A DNA stretch of 64,000 bases from Haloplasma contractile SSD-17B (GCF_000215935.2 NZ_AFNU02000001.1:1-64000); one strand, 5' to 3'. Shown: positions 8,859-19,131, counted from the first letter of the stretch. The notes: generated by a model from the sequence alone, not told the origin. Numbers and translations: made by a program.

Positions 8859-11531
8859 ATGAAACTAAAAATCATGATTATTTTGTCGCTTTTTTTATTA
8901 ACAGGATGTTTTAATAGACATGAAAATAAGGAAACTTTAGGAGCTAGACCAGATATAAGTTATTCGTTTTTCTATGAAGTTAGCCAAACATCAATCATGA
9001 TTGATGTTGATAATTATAGTTCAAGTAGATACTTACCAGAGAAAGGTGAATTTAAACTATATGCTGTTTTAGAAAATAATGATAAAGAAATCAGAAGAAT
9101 AGAATTAGATCCTACTACTCAATCGGTATATCATATTAACAACCTATTACCCAATACGGATTATTCTCTTATTTTTTACCATCTAGATACAAAAAAAAGT
9201 ATAGAGTGGCCTACACACACAATAAATTTCAAAACAGACACAATTATTTCAACAAAAATTGAAGCTATAAAACAAGATCAGTTTACATTCAGTTGGAATG
9301 ATGTAAGTAAGGAAGAACTACTGAATGAACAATCAATAAAAGCATATTTATATAAAAATGACACCTTAATCGATGAACTTGATTTAGTAGAAAATAATAA
9401 TCACTTTAAAAACCTAGAACCAAATAAACATTATAAATTAACTATTGAAAGATCACTAATTAAAGATGCAAAAATGGATACATCGAATCCAACACAGTCT
9501 TATGTTTTAAAAGAGGAAATAATTAGAACATTACCAAGACCGATTACAGTAACTAATTTAAGTGCAACTTATGAAGAAGATAACCACGTTGCATTGTTAA
9601 TTGACTTAAATAATCCGTCAGATTTAGAGTTATCCAGTTTTGTTATTAATGGAGAGTTGTATTATGAATTTGATTATATGCATGGAGTTGACAAACAGAT
9701 TAGATTAAAAATAAAACCATCCTCATTAGGTAGAGATGGTATTGCTAAGTTGGAGTATATTAATGTTGATTTCGATGATCAGATCTTGACAATTCCAATC
9801 ACAGAACACAACCAAATAGATGTATCTGAATTTCAAGTGACAAGTGTATCTCTTGAGGAAGAAAGAAAATTAGAGTCCGGTTATTATAACCTTGGTGATG
9901 AACTCATCATCAATTTCAACGTTTTACACCAAAATAATCAAACAGTTGAATCAATAGTATTTGGAGACAAGACATATACTACTGAAGATTTCCTAACCTA
10001 TACGGACTCAGAACTGTCTATTAAAGTAAACACAGGACAAGAACCTGGATTACAGAATTTAGTATTTAAAGAATATCAAATAGCTAATAATCATCAGACA
10101 AAAACGATTGAGGTAGGGGGTCATAAAGAAATTTACTTCTTTGCTGGTAATATAAGTCAAATCAATTATATAAATAATTTCAGTGACTTTATGAATCTTG
10201 ACGTTGATGGGATTAACGTATTGACCTCGAACATAGATTTGTCATTAAATCATGTAAAGATTTTACCAATTGAAAACTTTTCGGGTTATCTAGAAGGTAA
10301 TGGTTATAAAATATCAGGGAATAGATTATCGAATGAACTGAATGTATCTGATCGATCGTATCACGGACTTTTTACTATAAACGATGGTCTGATTAACAAT
10401 ATAATATTGACTGATAGCAGCGTTAAGGTTACTAATTCAGGAACTGGTGACACAATAGTAGGTAGTTTAGTAGGCCAAAATAGAGGAATTATATACAACA
10501 GTTCAGTAAATGGTGAGATAGAGGGCACAGATGTAACAGGTGGATTAGTAGGAAGAAATAACGGAACTATAGTTAACTCACATGCAGACATAATTGTACG
10601 TGGTGGTAATGGACTAGAGAATCAGTCAGCTAGTACGGGTGGATTAGTTGGAAGTAATTATGGAACTATAGACAACTCATCTTCAAGTGGTTTAGTTACT
10701 AGTAATGGTGTTAATATAGATAATAGTACTGGTGGACTGATTGGATATAATTACGCTGCTGTTATATATTCACACTCCACAAGTGAAGTTAAGGTCACAA
10801 AGAGTGACGATGAAAATAAAAACATTGGGTCAGTAGGCGGACTCGTTGGAAAAAGTCAAGGTAAAATCAAGAATTCTTACGCAACAGGGGATGTATACAA
10901 TGGAATGAATACAGGTGGGTTAGTAGGATTTTCATATTCTTATTATGGAAGTATAGAAAACTCATACGCGACTGGTAATGTAAGTTCAGCATCTTATGCG
11001 GGTGGACTGGTTGGAAATAACGCCACAAAAATAAAAAATTGCTATGCAACAGGAACTGTTACAAGTGGGATTACATATAAATCGTATACGGGACGTTATG
11101 CTGGTGGTTTGGTAGGATACAATCAAGCTGGAGGCAGCGTAAGTTTTTCGTATTCAACAGGAAATATCAATATTGGTTTTGTAGAGAATTATAATATTAT
11201 TATTGGTGGACTAGTAGGTTTTAATAACAAATCGATTGTATTTAATTCACTAGCAACAGGAGATGTATATGGCGGAAATGCTGAACATTCAGGTAGTGTA
11301 CTGGGCTCAAATAAGGGAGTTCTTTTTAACACCTTTTATAGTGAAAACCAAATTATCCGTATAGGAATAGATGATTCAAAGATTAATCCAAGTGCTCCTT
11401 ATAAACGATCAAAATCTGTAAATAGTATTGATCTACATGATGCTAATTGGTTTAAAACTCAACTTGGTTTTGAAGAATTAGTTTGGAATTTAGACAACGT
11501 AGATCATTCATTGCCAAGTCTAAAGAATTGA
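8859..11531 (+). CDS. surface lipoprotein with fibronectin/Ig-like N-terminal half and GLUG repeats
   Basis: An 890-residue lipoprotein. The signal peptide ends in LLTGC, placing the lipid-modified cysteine at residue 17. Residues about 30-420 look like two or three beta-sandwich (fibronectin- or Ig-like) units. From about 430 a short leader resembling the entry of a GLUG/filamentous right-handed beta-helix (YLEGNGYKISG) runs into at least ten GLUG-type repeats of the form GGLVGxNxGxIxNSxATG up to about residue 820. Such proteins are cell-surface adhesins or structural proteins; the target is not visible. The gene stands alone between the intron and the suf operon and has its own terminator. 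Start: ATG preceded by AGGGG. Confidence 0.8.
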   Translation: MKLKIMIILSLFLLTGCFNRHENKETLGARPDISYSFFYEVSQTSIMIDVDNYSSSRYLPEKGEFKLYAVLENNDKEIRRIELDPTTQSVYHINNLLPNTDYSLIFYHLDTKKSIEWPTHTINFKTDTIISTKIEAIKQDQFTFSWNDVSKEELLNEQSIKAYLYKNDTLIDELDLVENNNHFKNLEPNKHYKLTIERSLIKDAKMDTSNPTQSYVLKEEIIRTLPRPITVTNLSATYEEDNHVALLIDLNNPSDLELSSFVINGELYYEFDYMHGVDKQIRLKIKPSSLGRDGIAKLEYINVDFDDQILTIPITEHNQIDVSEFQVTSVSLEEERKLESGYYNLGDELIINFNVLHQNNQTVESIVFGDKTYTTEDFLTYTDSELSIKVNTGQEPGLQNLVFKEYQIANNHQTKTIEVGGHKEIYFFAGNISQINYINNFSDFMNLDVDGINVLTSNIDLSLNHVKILPIENFSGYLEGNGYKISGNRLSNELNVSDRSYHGLFTINDGLINNIILTDSSVKVTNSGTGDTIVGSLVGQNRGIIYNSSVNGEIEGTDVTGGLVGRNNGTIVNSHADIIVRGGNGLENQSASTGGLVGSNYGTIDNSSSSGLVTSNGVNIDNSTGGLIGYNYAAVIYSHSTSEVKVTKSDDENKNIGSVGGLVGKSQGKIKNSYATGDVYNGMNTGGLVGFSYSYYGSIENSYATGNVSSASYAGGLVGNNATKIKNCYATGTVTSGITYKSYTGRYAGGLVGYNQAGGSVSFSYSTGNINIGFVENYNIIIGGLVGFNNKSIVFNSLATGDVYGGNAEHSGSVLGSNKGVLFNTFYSENQIIRIGIDDSKINPSAPYKRSKSVNSIDLHDANWFKTQLGFEELVWNLDNVDHSLPSLKN

Positions 11532-11553
11532 ATATAAACCATACTTCAAAATG

Positions 11554-11582
11554 AAAAAAGCGAATAACATTCGCTTTTTTCT
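11554..11582 (+). terminator. terminator of the GLUG lipoprotein gene
   Basis: The A-rich stem AAAAAAGCGAA with its complement TTCGCTTTTTT encloses a 5-base loop and ends in T residues, 22 bases after the stop codon. Confidence 0.85.
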
Positions 11583-12037
11583 GCTTATAAAATATATCGT
11601 TATACGTAAGATATAATATATTAGTAAGATATTCAATTGAGATACACGGAAACTTTACTATCATAATGTTTAAAAACAAGTTGTAGTATAAAACACACTG
11701 ATTTTATAACGACTGCAATTTATAAATGATACAATCTTTAATTTTTTGGAGATATGAAGTTGTGTTGTCATAAAAAATTATAGTTAATTATTATTTGAAT
11801 CAGAGTAAAACACTTAGCAATAGCTTTTGACTAATTTAAGGGATTTCGAACATTAGAGCATTATTGTTACCACATACTCTTTTTTTTGATAGAATAATAA
11901 ATGCAAATACTGATTTGTAAAAAAGTCAGTATTTTTATTTGAAAAACATTAATTTAAAATATATTCACACAATAAAACTAGAATTGTTATAATAATGCTT
12001 AAATATTACCAAATTTTCGCATTTATAGGTTATATCG
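11583..12037. other. AT-rich intergenic region with a second, orphan terminator
   Basis: No gene is recognised here. A hairpin AAATACTGA (11905-11913) pairing with TCAGTATTT (11926-11934), followed by TTATTT, looks like a second intrinsic terminator about 320 bases after the previous one. A weak TTGACT (11827-11832) lies upstream without a good -10. A promoter-like TTCACA-18-TATAAT also occurs at 11964-11993. A small RNA ending at about 11940 is possible but unproven. Confidence 0.35.
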
Positions 12038-12067
12038 TTGGAAATTACAATAAATATTCGGTATAAT
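12038..12067 (+). promoter_or_regulatory. promoter of the suf operon
   Basis: TTGGAA (12038-12043) and TATAAT (12062-12067) are separated by 18 bases and lie 60 bases before the sufC start codon. It is the closest good sigma-A-type match to the operon. Confidence 0.6.
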
Positions 12068-12127
12068 CTAATATGAAAGAAAAGAAAAAATAAAATTCAC
12101 AATTTTTATTTAATAAGGAGGATTTAT

Positions 12128-12973
12128 ATGGCAAAGCCTAAATTAACGATAAATAATTTACATGCAACTGTAGAGGATAAAGAAATCCTTAAGGGTGTAG
12201 ATCTTGAAATAAATGGTGGAGAAATTCACGCAATCATGGGACCTAATGGTACAGGTAAATCAACCCTTGCCTCAACGATAATGGGGAGTCCTAAATTTTC
12301 CATTACAGATGGAGAAATTAGTTTAAATGGTGAAGACGTACTTGAGATGGAAGTAGACGAACGTGCTCGTAATGGATTATTCTTAGCGATGCAATATCCA
12401 TCAGAGGTGCCGGGTGTTACAAACTCTGATTTTATTCGTACGGCAATGCAATCAAAATTAGATGAAGGTAAATCAATACCATTATATAAATTTATTTCTC
12501 AATATGATAAAGCGATTCAAAAATTAGAGATGAATTCAGACCTACCACATCGTTACTTAAATGATGGGTTTTCCGGTGGTGAGAAAAAACGTAACGAAAT
12601 TTTACAAATGTTAATGTTACAACCTCAAATAGCAATTCTCGATGAAATTGATTCAGGGCTTGATGTTGATGCTCTTCGTGTTGTTGGTGAGGCAGTTAAT
12701 TCATTACGAAGTGATGATTTTGGTTGCTTATTAATTACTCATTATCAAAGAATGTTAGACTATGTTAAACCTGATTATGTTCATATCATGATGAAAGGTC
12801 GCATTGTTATGAGTGGAGGCCCTGAATTAATAGAACGCATAGATCAAGAAGGATACGACTGGGTAAAAGCAGAATTAGGAATTGAAGATGAACGCGTTCT
12901 TCCAGAAGAGGATAAGAATGAACGTCCTGTAATGATCGGAGAATGTGCCACTAAGGAAGCACTTGATTTATAA
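12128..12973 (+). CDS. sufC: Fe-S cluster assembly ATPase SufC
   Basis: ABC-type ATPase of the cytosolic SufBCD scaffold complex; ATP binding drives the rearrangement that lets SufB-SufD build Fe-S clusters. Visible motifs are Walker A GPNGTGKS near residue 38, the signature FSGGEKKR near 150, and Walker B with the SufC-type IAILDEIDSGLD. At 281 residues it is about 20-30 longer than usual because of an acidic C-terminal extension (ERVLPEEDKNERPVMIGE). The start is preceded by AAGGAGG. It is first in sufCDSUB, the Bacillus order, with an 18-base gap to sufD. Confidence 0.97.
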   Translation: MAKPKLTINNLHATVEDKEILKGVDLEINGGEIHAIMGPNGTGKSTLASTIMGSPKFSITDGEISLNGEDVLEMEVDERARNGLFLAMQYPSEVPGVTNSDFIRTAMQSKLDEGKSIPLYKFISQYDKAIQKLEMNSDLPHRYLNDGFSGGEKKRNEILQMLMLQPQIAILDEIDSGLDVDALRVVGEAVNSLRSDDFGCLLITHYQRMLDYVKPDYVHIMMKGRIVMSGGPELIERIDQEGYDWVKAELGIEDERVLPEEDKNERPVMIGECATKEALDL

Positions 12974-12991
12974 AAGAATGGAGGTCTACAA

Positions 12992-14248
12992 ATGTCTTTG
13001 AATATCTCAAAAAATGACATCAAAACGATTTTCTCAAAAGACCCTGAAATAGAACTCAAGCGTCGAGAAGAAAGTTATGATTTAATTGAAACATTAGAGT
13101 TACCTAAAGTTTCAAAGATTAATTTAAATAAATTTAATTTTGAAGCATTCAATGTAAAATATGAAACTGGTCAATTATATGATCAATTAAGTGATGAGTT
13201 AAAAACATATATTACTGATGAGGAAAATATCGTTGTGATAAAGGATGGTAATCTAATTTATCGTAATTTATCTAGTAATTTTAATTCTACTTATATTGAA
13301 GATTTCAAACACGCGAAAGAAAACAACCGTGAACTGCTCGAACAGTATTATATGACAAAAGCAATAAAACCAAATGAAAATAAATTAACTGCAATTCATC
13401 ATGCATTTTTAACAAGTGGTCTACTCATTCATGTGCCTAAGAATGTTGTTGTAAAGGATACACTTAAGGTTTATATTATAGGCGAACGTAGTGACCTTTT
13501 TCACCATACATTATTAATTGCAGATGAAAGCAGTGAGTTTTCATATGTTGAGAAATTGGTTAATATAAATGACATCAAGGCTAATGTAATTAGCGAAACA
13601 ATTGTAAATGAAAATGCAAAAGTTAATTATGCAGCAATTGATAGATTTAGTGAAGACTGCTTAGCTTATATCAATAGACGTGGACATGTTCTAGCGAATG
13701 GACGTCTAGTTTATGCACTAGGGCAATTAAACGATGGTAATACAGTATCTGAAAACTTAGTAAACTTAGTAGGTAATGGAGCATATTGTGAATCAAGAAA
13801 TGTAATCTTAGCAGAAAAAGAACAACTTCAAGCTGTGACGACTAAAATTGCCCATCATGCACCACACTCAGAAGGGTATATTATTAATCATGGAATTTCA
13901 AAAGATCATGCCAAGTTAGTAATTGATGGAATTGGTAAGATTCATAAAGGTATGAATCAATCAAATGCACAACAGGATACAAAGGTTATTATTTTATCTG
14001 AGACAGCACGTGCTGATGCGAATCCACTTCTATTAATTGATGAGTATGATGTTTTAGCAGGGCATGCTGCAGGAATTGGCCGTGTAGACGAAGAACAACT
14101 TTACTATTTAATGAGTCGTGGACTATCTAGACTTGAAGCAGAACGATTAATTATTCTTGGATTTTTATATCCAATAGTAGATCAAATAGATTCTGAACAA
14201 TTACAAAATGAGTTTATAAAGACGATTGAACAAAAATTAGCAATGTAA
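12992..14248 (+). CDS. sufD: Fe-S cluster assembly protein SufD
   Basis: Beta-helical partner of SufB in the SufBC2D scaffold, 418 residues. The family core is visible in the second half: HHAPHSEGYIINHGISKDHAKLVIDG-type sequence with the His-rich stretch, QSNAQQDTKVIILSETARADANP and the SufB/SufD C-terminal motif [23 protein letters not shown]. It shares this tail with the sufB product in the same operon. The start follows ATGGAGG. The downstream cysteine desulfurase begins 15 bases after its stop, so translation is probably coupled. Confidence 0.95.
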   Translation: MSLNISKNDIKTIFSKDPEIELKRREESYDLIETLELPKVSKINLNKFNFEAFNVKYETGQLYDQLSDELKTYITDEENIVVIKDGNLIYRNLSSNFNSTYIEDFKHAKENNRELLEQYYMTKAIKPNENKLTAIHHAFLTSGLLIHVPKNVVVKDTLKVYIIGERSDLFHHTLLIADESSEFSYVEKLVNINDIKANVISETIVNENAKVNYAAIDRFSEDCLAYINRRGHVLANGRLVYALGQLNDGNTVSENLVNLVGNGAYCESRNVILAEKEQLQAVTTKIAHHAPHSEGYIINHGISKDHAKLVIDGIGKIHKGMNQSNAQQDTKVIILSETARADANPLLLIDEYDVLAGHAAGIGRVDEEQLYYLMSRGLSRLEAERLIILGFLYPIVDQIDSEQLQNEFIKTIEQKLAM

Positions 14249-14263
14249 GTGAGTGGTGTTACG

Positions 14264-15469
14264 ATGGATATTAAAAAAATAAAAAATGATTTTCCTGTAT
14301 TAGTAGAAAATGATATAAGCTATTTAGATAGTGCAGCATCTACGATTAAACCTCGAAATGTTATAGATGCGATTAATTACTACTATGAGAAACTTGGTGT
14401 TAACGTACATCGAGGTGTTTATAAATTAAGTTATGATGCTACGGAACGATACGAACTTTCTAGACAGCGTGTAGCGGACTTTATAAATTGCAAATTTGAT
14501 GAAGTCGTATTTACAAGAGGTGCATCAAATGCACTGAACTTAGTAGCGAATAGTTATGGAATGGCTAATATAGAAGAAGGTGATGAAATTATTGTTTCGG
14601 AACTAGAACATCATTCTTCTATGTTACCTTGGCAGCATGTTGCAAAAGAAAAGAACGCTAATCTTGTCTATGTTCCTTTAAGTGATGAGGGACGCATTAC
14701 AGTTGAGAACTTCAAGAAAGTACTTACTGAAAAAACAAAGGTAGTTGCATTAACTTATGTTTCAAATGTAATGGGTTATATTACACCAATTGAAGAAATA
14801 ATTGAGTTAGCTCATGAAGTCGGTGCAATTGTAACTGTTGATGGTGCGCAGGCTGTTCCGCACATGAAGGTTGATGTTAAAGCACTTAATTGTGACTTTC
14901 TTTCTTTTTCAGGACATAAAATGGTAGGACCTACAGGGATTGGAGTCCTATATGGAAAATTCGAACTATTACAGGATATGAATCCTGTAGAATTTGGTGG
15001 AGACATGATTGATTATGTGTATCTTCATGACGCTACTTGGAAAGATGCACCGTATAAATTCGAAACGGGTACTCCGCTAATAGCTGGTGCAATCGGATTA
15101 CATGCTGCAATTGACTATATTGAAAGTATTGGTTATGATCAAATTATTCAGCATGAGCACAAACTTAAAAATTATGCAATTGAACAATTTCATAAAATAG
15201 ATGGTGTTACGGTATTTAACGAGACATCTGACACAGGAATCATATCATTTAATATCGATAACGTGCATCCTCATGATGCTGCGAGTGTCTTTGACCAAGA
15301 AGGCGTTTGTATAAGGGCGGGGCATCACTGTGCACAGCCATTAATGAAATACTTGAATCAAATTGCAACATTACGTGCATCTTTTTACTTTTACAACGAT
15401 AAAAAAGATGTTGATCGATTAGTAAATGCAGTTAAAAAAGCAAAAGAATTCTTTGCTTTCTTTGAATAG
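14264..15469 (+). CDS. sufS: cysteine desulfurase SufS
   Basis: PLP enzyme of 401 residues that removes sulfur from cysteine and gives it to SufU for cluster assembly. The PLP lysine is in SGHKMVGPTG (Lys about 219) and the persulfide cysteine in RAGHHCAQPL (Cys about 356), both characteristic of group II desulfurases. ELEHHSSMLPW and TVDGAQAVPH, which contribute to the cofactor pocket, are present. I start at ATG 14264, which gives the usual N-terminus and has GTGGTG just upstream; an in-frame GTG at 14249 directly abuts the sufD stop and has no binding site. Confidence 0.96.
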   Translation: MDIKKIKNDFPVLVENDISYLDSAASTIKPRNVIDAINYYYEKLGVNVHRGVYKLSYDATERYELSRQRVADFINCKFDEVVFTRGASNALNLVANSYGMANIEEGDEIIVSELEHHSSMLPWQHVAKEKNANLVYVPLSDEGRITVENFKKVLTEKTKVVALTYVSNVMGYITPIEEIIELAHEVGAIVTVDGAQAVPHMKVDVKALNCDFLSFSGHKMVGPTGIGVLYGKFELLQDMNPVEFGGDMIDYVYLHDATWKDAPYKFETGTPLIAGAIGLHAAIDYIESIGYDQIIQHEHKLKNYAIEQFHKIDGVTVFNETSDTGIISFNIDNVHPHDAASVFDQEGVCIRAGHHCAQPLMKYLNQIATLRASFYFYNDKKDVDRLVNAVKKAKEFFAFFE

Positions 15470-15511
15470 AGTATAAGTAAGTAATGTAAATATTTTAGGG
15501 AGTGATCATCA

Positions 15512-15955
15512 ATGTCATACGGAAATATTGAAAATCTATATCGTCAAGTTATCATGGATCATTATAAAACCCCGAGAAATAAAGGACTTAAGAATGATGA
15601 TGAAAATTATATAAATGTTCATATAAAAAATCCCACATGTGGAGACGATATAACGATACAAGTAAAAATTAAAGATAATATAATAGAAGATGTAAAGCAT
15701 GATGGAACGGGTTGTTCAATTTCAATGTCAGCAGCGTCTGTCATGACTGAAACAATCAAAGGTAAAAAAACAGATGAAGCACTTAAAATAATGACCAATT
15801 ACGTTAATATGGTAAAAGGTGATGACTTTGATGAAGAGTTAGAGATGGGGGATGCGATGGTTTACCAGGGAGTATCTCAGTTTCCTGCTCGCTTTAAATG
15901 TGCTACAATTGCGTGGAAGGCATTAAATAAAGCTATTGAGAAATCAAAAGAATAG
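15512..15955 (+). CDS. sufU: SufU, zinc-dependent sulfurtransferase of the SUF system
   Basis: IscU-like protein of 147 residues. The Zn ligands and sulfur acceptor are in PTCGDDITIQ, GTGCSISMSA and RFKCATIAW, spaced as in Bacillus SufU, with the insertion between the second and third cysteine that separates SufU from IscU. It takes persulfide from SufS and hands it to SufBCD. It sits between sufS and sufB as in other Bacilli, with GGGAGTG upstream of the ATG. Confidence 0.96.
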   Translation: MSYGNIENLYRQVIMDHYKTPRNKGLKNDDENYINVHIKNPTCGDDITIQVKIKDNIIEDVKHDGTGCSISMSAASVMTETIKGKKTDEALKIMTNYVNMVKGDDFDEELEMGDAMVYQGVSQFPARFKCATIAWKALNKAIEKSKE

Positions 15956-15966
15956 AGGTGACCTAA

Positions 15967-17421
15967 ATGGCAGAACAAGAAAACGTGAATAATGAATTTA
16001 ATGATACAAAAAATGAGATAAATGAAATCGTTGGTAGCGATTATAAATATGGATTTAAAACAAACGCTAAACGTGTCTTTGATACAGGTAAAGGGTTAAA
16101 TGAAGCGGTAGTTAGAAAGATTTCTGAAATGAAAGGTGAACCTGAATGGATGTTAAAGATCCGCTTAAAAGCATACGATTATTTCCTGAAAGCAGGGATA
16201 CCTAGCTGGCCAGGAGCACCGATAGAGGAAATCTCACAAATCAATTATGATGATTATACGTACTTTATTAAGTCAACAGATAAGACAGAAAAGTCATGGG
16301 ACGACGTACCTGAAGATATTAAAGATACATTTGCAAAATTAGGGATTCCTGAAGCGGAACAAAAATTCCTAGCAGGTGTATCAACACAGTTTGAATCAGA
16401 AGTGGTTTATCATAAAAATCTTAAAGAGTTAGAAGATCAAGGTGTTATTTTCATGGATACTGACTCGGCACTTCGTGAATATCCTGAACTATTTAAAGAG
16501 TATTTTGCTAAGTCGGTCCCTTATACGGACAATAAATTTGCTGCTTTAAACACAGCCGTATGGAGTGGAGGTTCATTTATTTATGTTCCTAAAGGAGTTA
16601 AGGTAGAAAAACCATTACAATCTTACTTCCGTATTAACTCTGAACAAATGGGTCAATTTGAGCGTACTTTGATTATTGTTGATGAGGGAGCATCCGTTCA
16701 CTATGTTGAAGGATGTACAGCCCCAATCTATTCACAAGATAGTTTACACGCAGCTGTAGTTGAAATATTCGTGAGAGATGAAGGGTACTGTCGTTATTCA
16801 ACCGTACAAAACTGGGCAAATAACATTATTAACCTTGTAACAAAACGTGCGATGGTTGATCGTTCAGCACATATGGAATGGATTGATGGAAACATTGGAT
16901 CAGGTGTTAATATGAAATATCCTGCTTGTGTACTTCGTGGTGAAGGGGCTAAAGGAACCACCGTTTCAATTGCCTTTGCATCAGAGGGAATGAACCAAGA
17001 TACAGGAGCTAAGATGATCCATCTTGCACCGAACACGACATCAAATATTATTTCTAAATCAATTGCTCGCGGTGGTGGCCGAGTGAATTACCGAGGACTT
17101 GTTGAGCATGGCAAGAAAGCAATTGGTGCAAAATCTAATGTTGAATGTGATACCATTATCTTAGATGGTAAGTCAACATCTGATACGATTCCATTTAATA
17201 TAGTTAAAAACAATAGAGGGACGATTCAACATGAGGCTACTGTTTCTAAAGTAAGTGAAGAACAGTTATTCTATTTAATGAGTCGTGGTCTATCGGAAGA
17301 ACAAGCGATGGAAATGATTATTATGGGATTCATTGAACCATTCGCTAGAGAGTTACCAATGGAATATGCGGTAGAATTGAATCAATTATTAAAATTAGAA
17401 ATGGAAGGCGCTATTGGGTAA
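15967..17421 (+). CDS. sufB: Fe-S cluster assembly scaffold SufB
   Basis: 484-residue scaffold subunit on which the nascent cluster is built with SufC and SufD. Typical stretches are [20 protein letters not shown] near the N-terminus, [35 protein letters not shown], the long [20 protein letters not shown] region and the C-terminal [22 protein letters not shown]. It lies 11 bases after sufU behind AGAGGTG and is the last gene of the operon, followed by two terminators. Confidence 0.97.
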   Translation: MAEQENVNNEFNDTKNEINEIVGSDYKYGFKTNAKRVFDTGKGLNEAVVRKISEMKGEPEWMLKIRLKAYDYFLKAGIPSWPGAPIEEISQINYDDYTYFIKSTDKTEKSWDDVPEDIKDTFAKLGIPEAEQKFLAGVSTQFESEVVYHKNLKELEDQGVIFMDTDSALREYPELFKEYFAKSVPYTDNKFAALNTAVWSGGSFIYVPKGVKVEKPLQSYFRINSEQMGQFERTLIIVDEGASVHYVEGCTAPIYSQDSLHAAVVEIFVRDEGYCRYSTVQNWANNIINLVTKRAMVDRSAHMEWIDGNIGSGVNMKYPACVLRGEGAKGTTVSIAFASEGMNQDTGAKMIHLAPNTTSNIISKSIARGGGRVNYRGLVEHGKKAIGAKSNVECDTIILDGKSTSDTIPFNIVKNNRGTIQHEATVSKVSEEQLFYLMSRGLSEEQAMEMIIMGFIEPFARELPMEYAVELNQLLKLEMEGAIG

Positions 17422-17480
17422 TGACTCAGTACCGTATTGTCTTATTTACTCTTATATTATTTTAGAAGTTAGAATTGAAA

Positions 17481-17545
17481 AGTCATCTCTTTAGATGGCT
17501 TTTTTTCATTAGTGACAAAGTACTCTATTTAGAGTGCTATTTTTT
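17481..17545 (+). terminator. two tandem terminators ending the suf operon
   Basis: The first hairpin is AGTCATCT (17481-17488) with AGATGGCT (17493-17500) followed by seven T. The second is AGTACTCT (17519-17526) with AGAGTGCT (17531-17538) followed by a T-run. Each stem has 8 pairs including one G-U. Confidence 0.8.
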
Positions 17546-17817
17546 ATTTTCCATTTTATAATAATGAATTTTATATTTTATCTCGAAAACAACCTTTACG
17601 TCAGCTTCTTCTTTTTACAAATCACAAATTTTATGAATCGCACGCATTAAATGACACTTTTTGTAAAAAATATAGATTGAATTAATTTATTCTACAAAAG
17701 TTGGCAAAAACAGATCCTTTTTACAAAAAATGAATAAGTTTTTGTCAGAGTATTAATAATAATAAACGATTATTCAATACAGGTAGAATGAAAAACGATA
17801 TATAATGGAGGTAAATA
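17546..17817. promoter_or_regulatory. control region of the sugar ABC genes with three TTTTTACAAA-like elements
   Basis: No gene. CTTTTTACAAAT occurs at 17611, TTTTTGTAAAAAA at 17658-17670 and TTTTTACAAAAAA at 17718-17730. The last two are reverse complements, with centres 60 bases apart. They could be operators of an unknown regulator of the downstream transporter. AT-richness makes chance possible. I see no canonical cre site here. Confidence 0.3.
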
Positions 17818-19122
17818 ATGAAAAAATTTAGTTTATTAATCGGAATCCTATTTCTAACCCTAGTAACAGTGGGTTGTCAAACTGGAGATAAATATGATTT
17901 ATATGTATTTAACTTTAAAGCCGAAGTAAAAGATGAATTAAAAGCTCTGGTCAATGAATATGGAGAGGCAAACGATTTAAATGTAAAAATTATGACAGTT
18001 GGTGGAGGTCAAGATACAGCACAGGCAATGCGCGCTGAGATGAGTAAACAAGACAAGCCAACAATATTCAATATAGGCGGTCCTCAAGACTTAGTGGATT
18101 GGGAAGGTTACTTAGCCGATCTAAGTGATATGACAATAACACAAAATACACAACAAGCGTATCTTGCTCCTGTTAGTCAAGGTGGCAATGTGTATGGTGT
18201 CCCAATGGCAATTGAAGGGTATGGATTCGTGTATAATACTGAAATCTTATCTCAGGCAGGCATTGATCCAAAAGGTATTACCTCATTTGCTGATTTAAAA
18301 GCAGCAGTTGAAGCAATCGATGCTAAAAAAGATGAATTAGGAATCGATGCTGTATTTAGTTATCCTACGAAAGAAACTTGGGTAACAGGACTTCATTCTA
18401 GTAATATTCCACTTGCATTCGAATTTTATAATGAAGGAATTGCAGGAATTGGAGATGCCGAAACAATTGATTTCAGTTATGCTCCTGAATTTAAGAAATT
18501 AATTGACTTACAAGCTCAATATACAGTAGAAGGTGCGATTGCAAGAGAGAATAATCAGCAAGGGATAGCACCTGGTTTAAATAACGTTACCTATACAGAT
18601 CAAGTACAGGCATTAGCCCAAGGTAAGGTAGCAATGATCCAACAAGGTAACTGGATTTACCCAGACTTAGAACAATATAGTGAAGAGGCAGGTAATGAAG
18701 TTGCAGCGAATGTTGGAATTATACCAATGTTCTTAGATCACGATAACTTCCCGAATACAATTCCAATCGGTGTACCTAGTTACTGGGCAGTAAATGCTAA
18801 AGTATCGGAAGATAAGCAACAAACATCAAAGGATTTCTTAGATTGGATGTATACAGAAAAAGGTGACTTCGTAGTTGAAGAAATGAAATTTATTTCCCCG
18901 TATACGACAATCGAAAAACTACCTGAAGATCCATTAGCTCAAGATGTATTAAAATATAGTAACTTAGATGTTGCACCTTTACCTTGGGTGTTTACAGCGT
19001 ATCCTCCTACTTGGGGAATGGATGAATTCGGTGTAAGAATTCAAGATTATGTTGCAGGTAATAAGTCTTGGAACGAAACAATTACTGAATCAAAGGCAGA
19101 ATGGAAAAATCTCAGCCGTTAA
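17818..19122 (+). CDS. sugar ABC transporter substrate-binding lipoprotein
   Basis: 434-residue extracytoplasmic solute-binding lipoprotein of the carbohydrate-uptake CUT1 (family 1, MalE-like) type. The signal peptide ends VTVGC, with the lipidated Cys at residue 20. The mature part has family features such as QAMRAEMSKQDKPTIFNIGG, YGVPMAIEGYGFVYNTEIL, an ALAQGKVAMIQQGNW segment and IPIGVPSYWAVN. It would capture an oligosaccharide and deliver it to the two permeases that follow; the sugar cannot be read from the sequence. A hairpin between this gene and the permeases would make the binding protein more abundant than they are. Start: ATG after TGGAGG. Confidence 0.9.
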   Translation: MKKFSLLIGILFLTLVTVGCQTGDKYDLYVFNFKAEVKDELKALVNEYGEANDLNVKIMTVGGGQDTAQAMRAEMSKQDKPTIFNIGGPQDLVDWEGYLADLSDMTITQNTQQAYLAPVSQGGNVYGVPMAIEGYGFVYNTEILSQAGIDPKGITSFADLKAAVEAIDAKKDELGIDAVFSYPTKETWVTGLHSSNIPLAFEFYNEGIAGIGDAETIDFSYAPEFKKLIDLQAQYTVEGAIARENNQQGIAPGLNNVTYTDQVQALAQGKVAMIQQGNWIYPDLEQYSEEAGNEVAANVGIIPMFLDHDNFPNTIPIGVPSYWAVNAKVSEDKQQTSKDFLDWMYTEKGDFVVEEMKFISPYTTIEKLPEDPLAQDVLKYSNLDVAPLPWVFTAYPPTWGMDEFGVRIQDYVAGNKSWNETITESKAEWKNLSR

Positions 19123-19131
19123 AATTTAAAT

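Noticed and set aside
10361-10591. Minus-strand frame inside the GLUG gene
   Set aside because: It is produced by the repetitive GGLVG codons on the opposite strand and lacks a start site.
10440-11330. GLUG repeats taken for a DNA tandem repeat or CRISPR-like array
   Set aside because: The periodicity is at the protein level with varied codons and lengths; no constant repeat or unique spacers exist.
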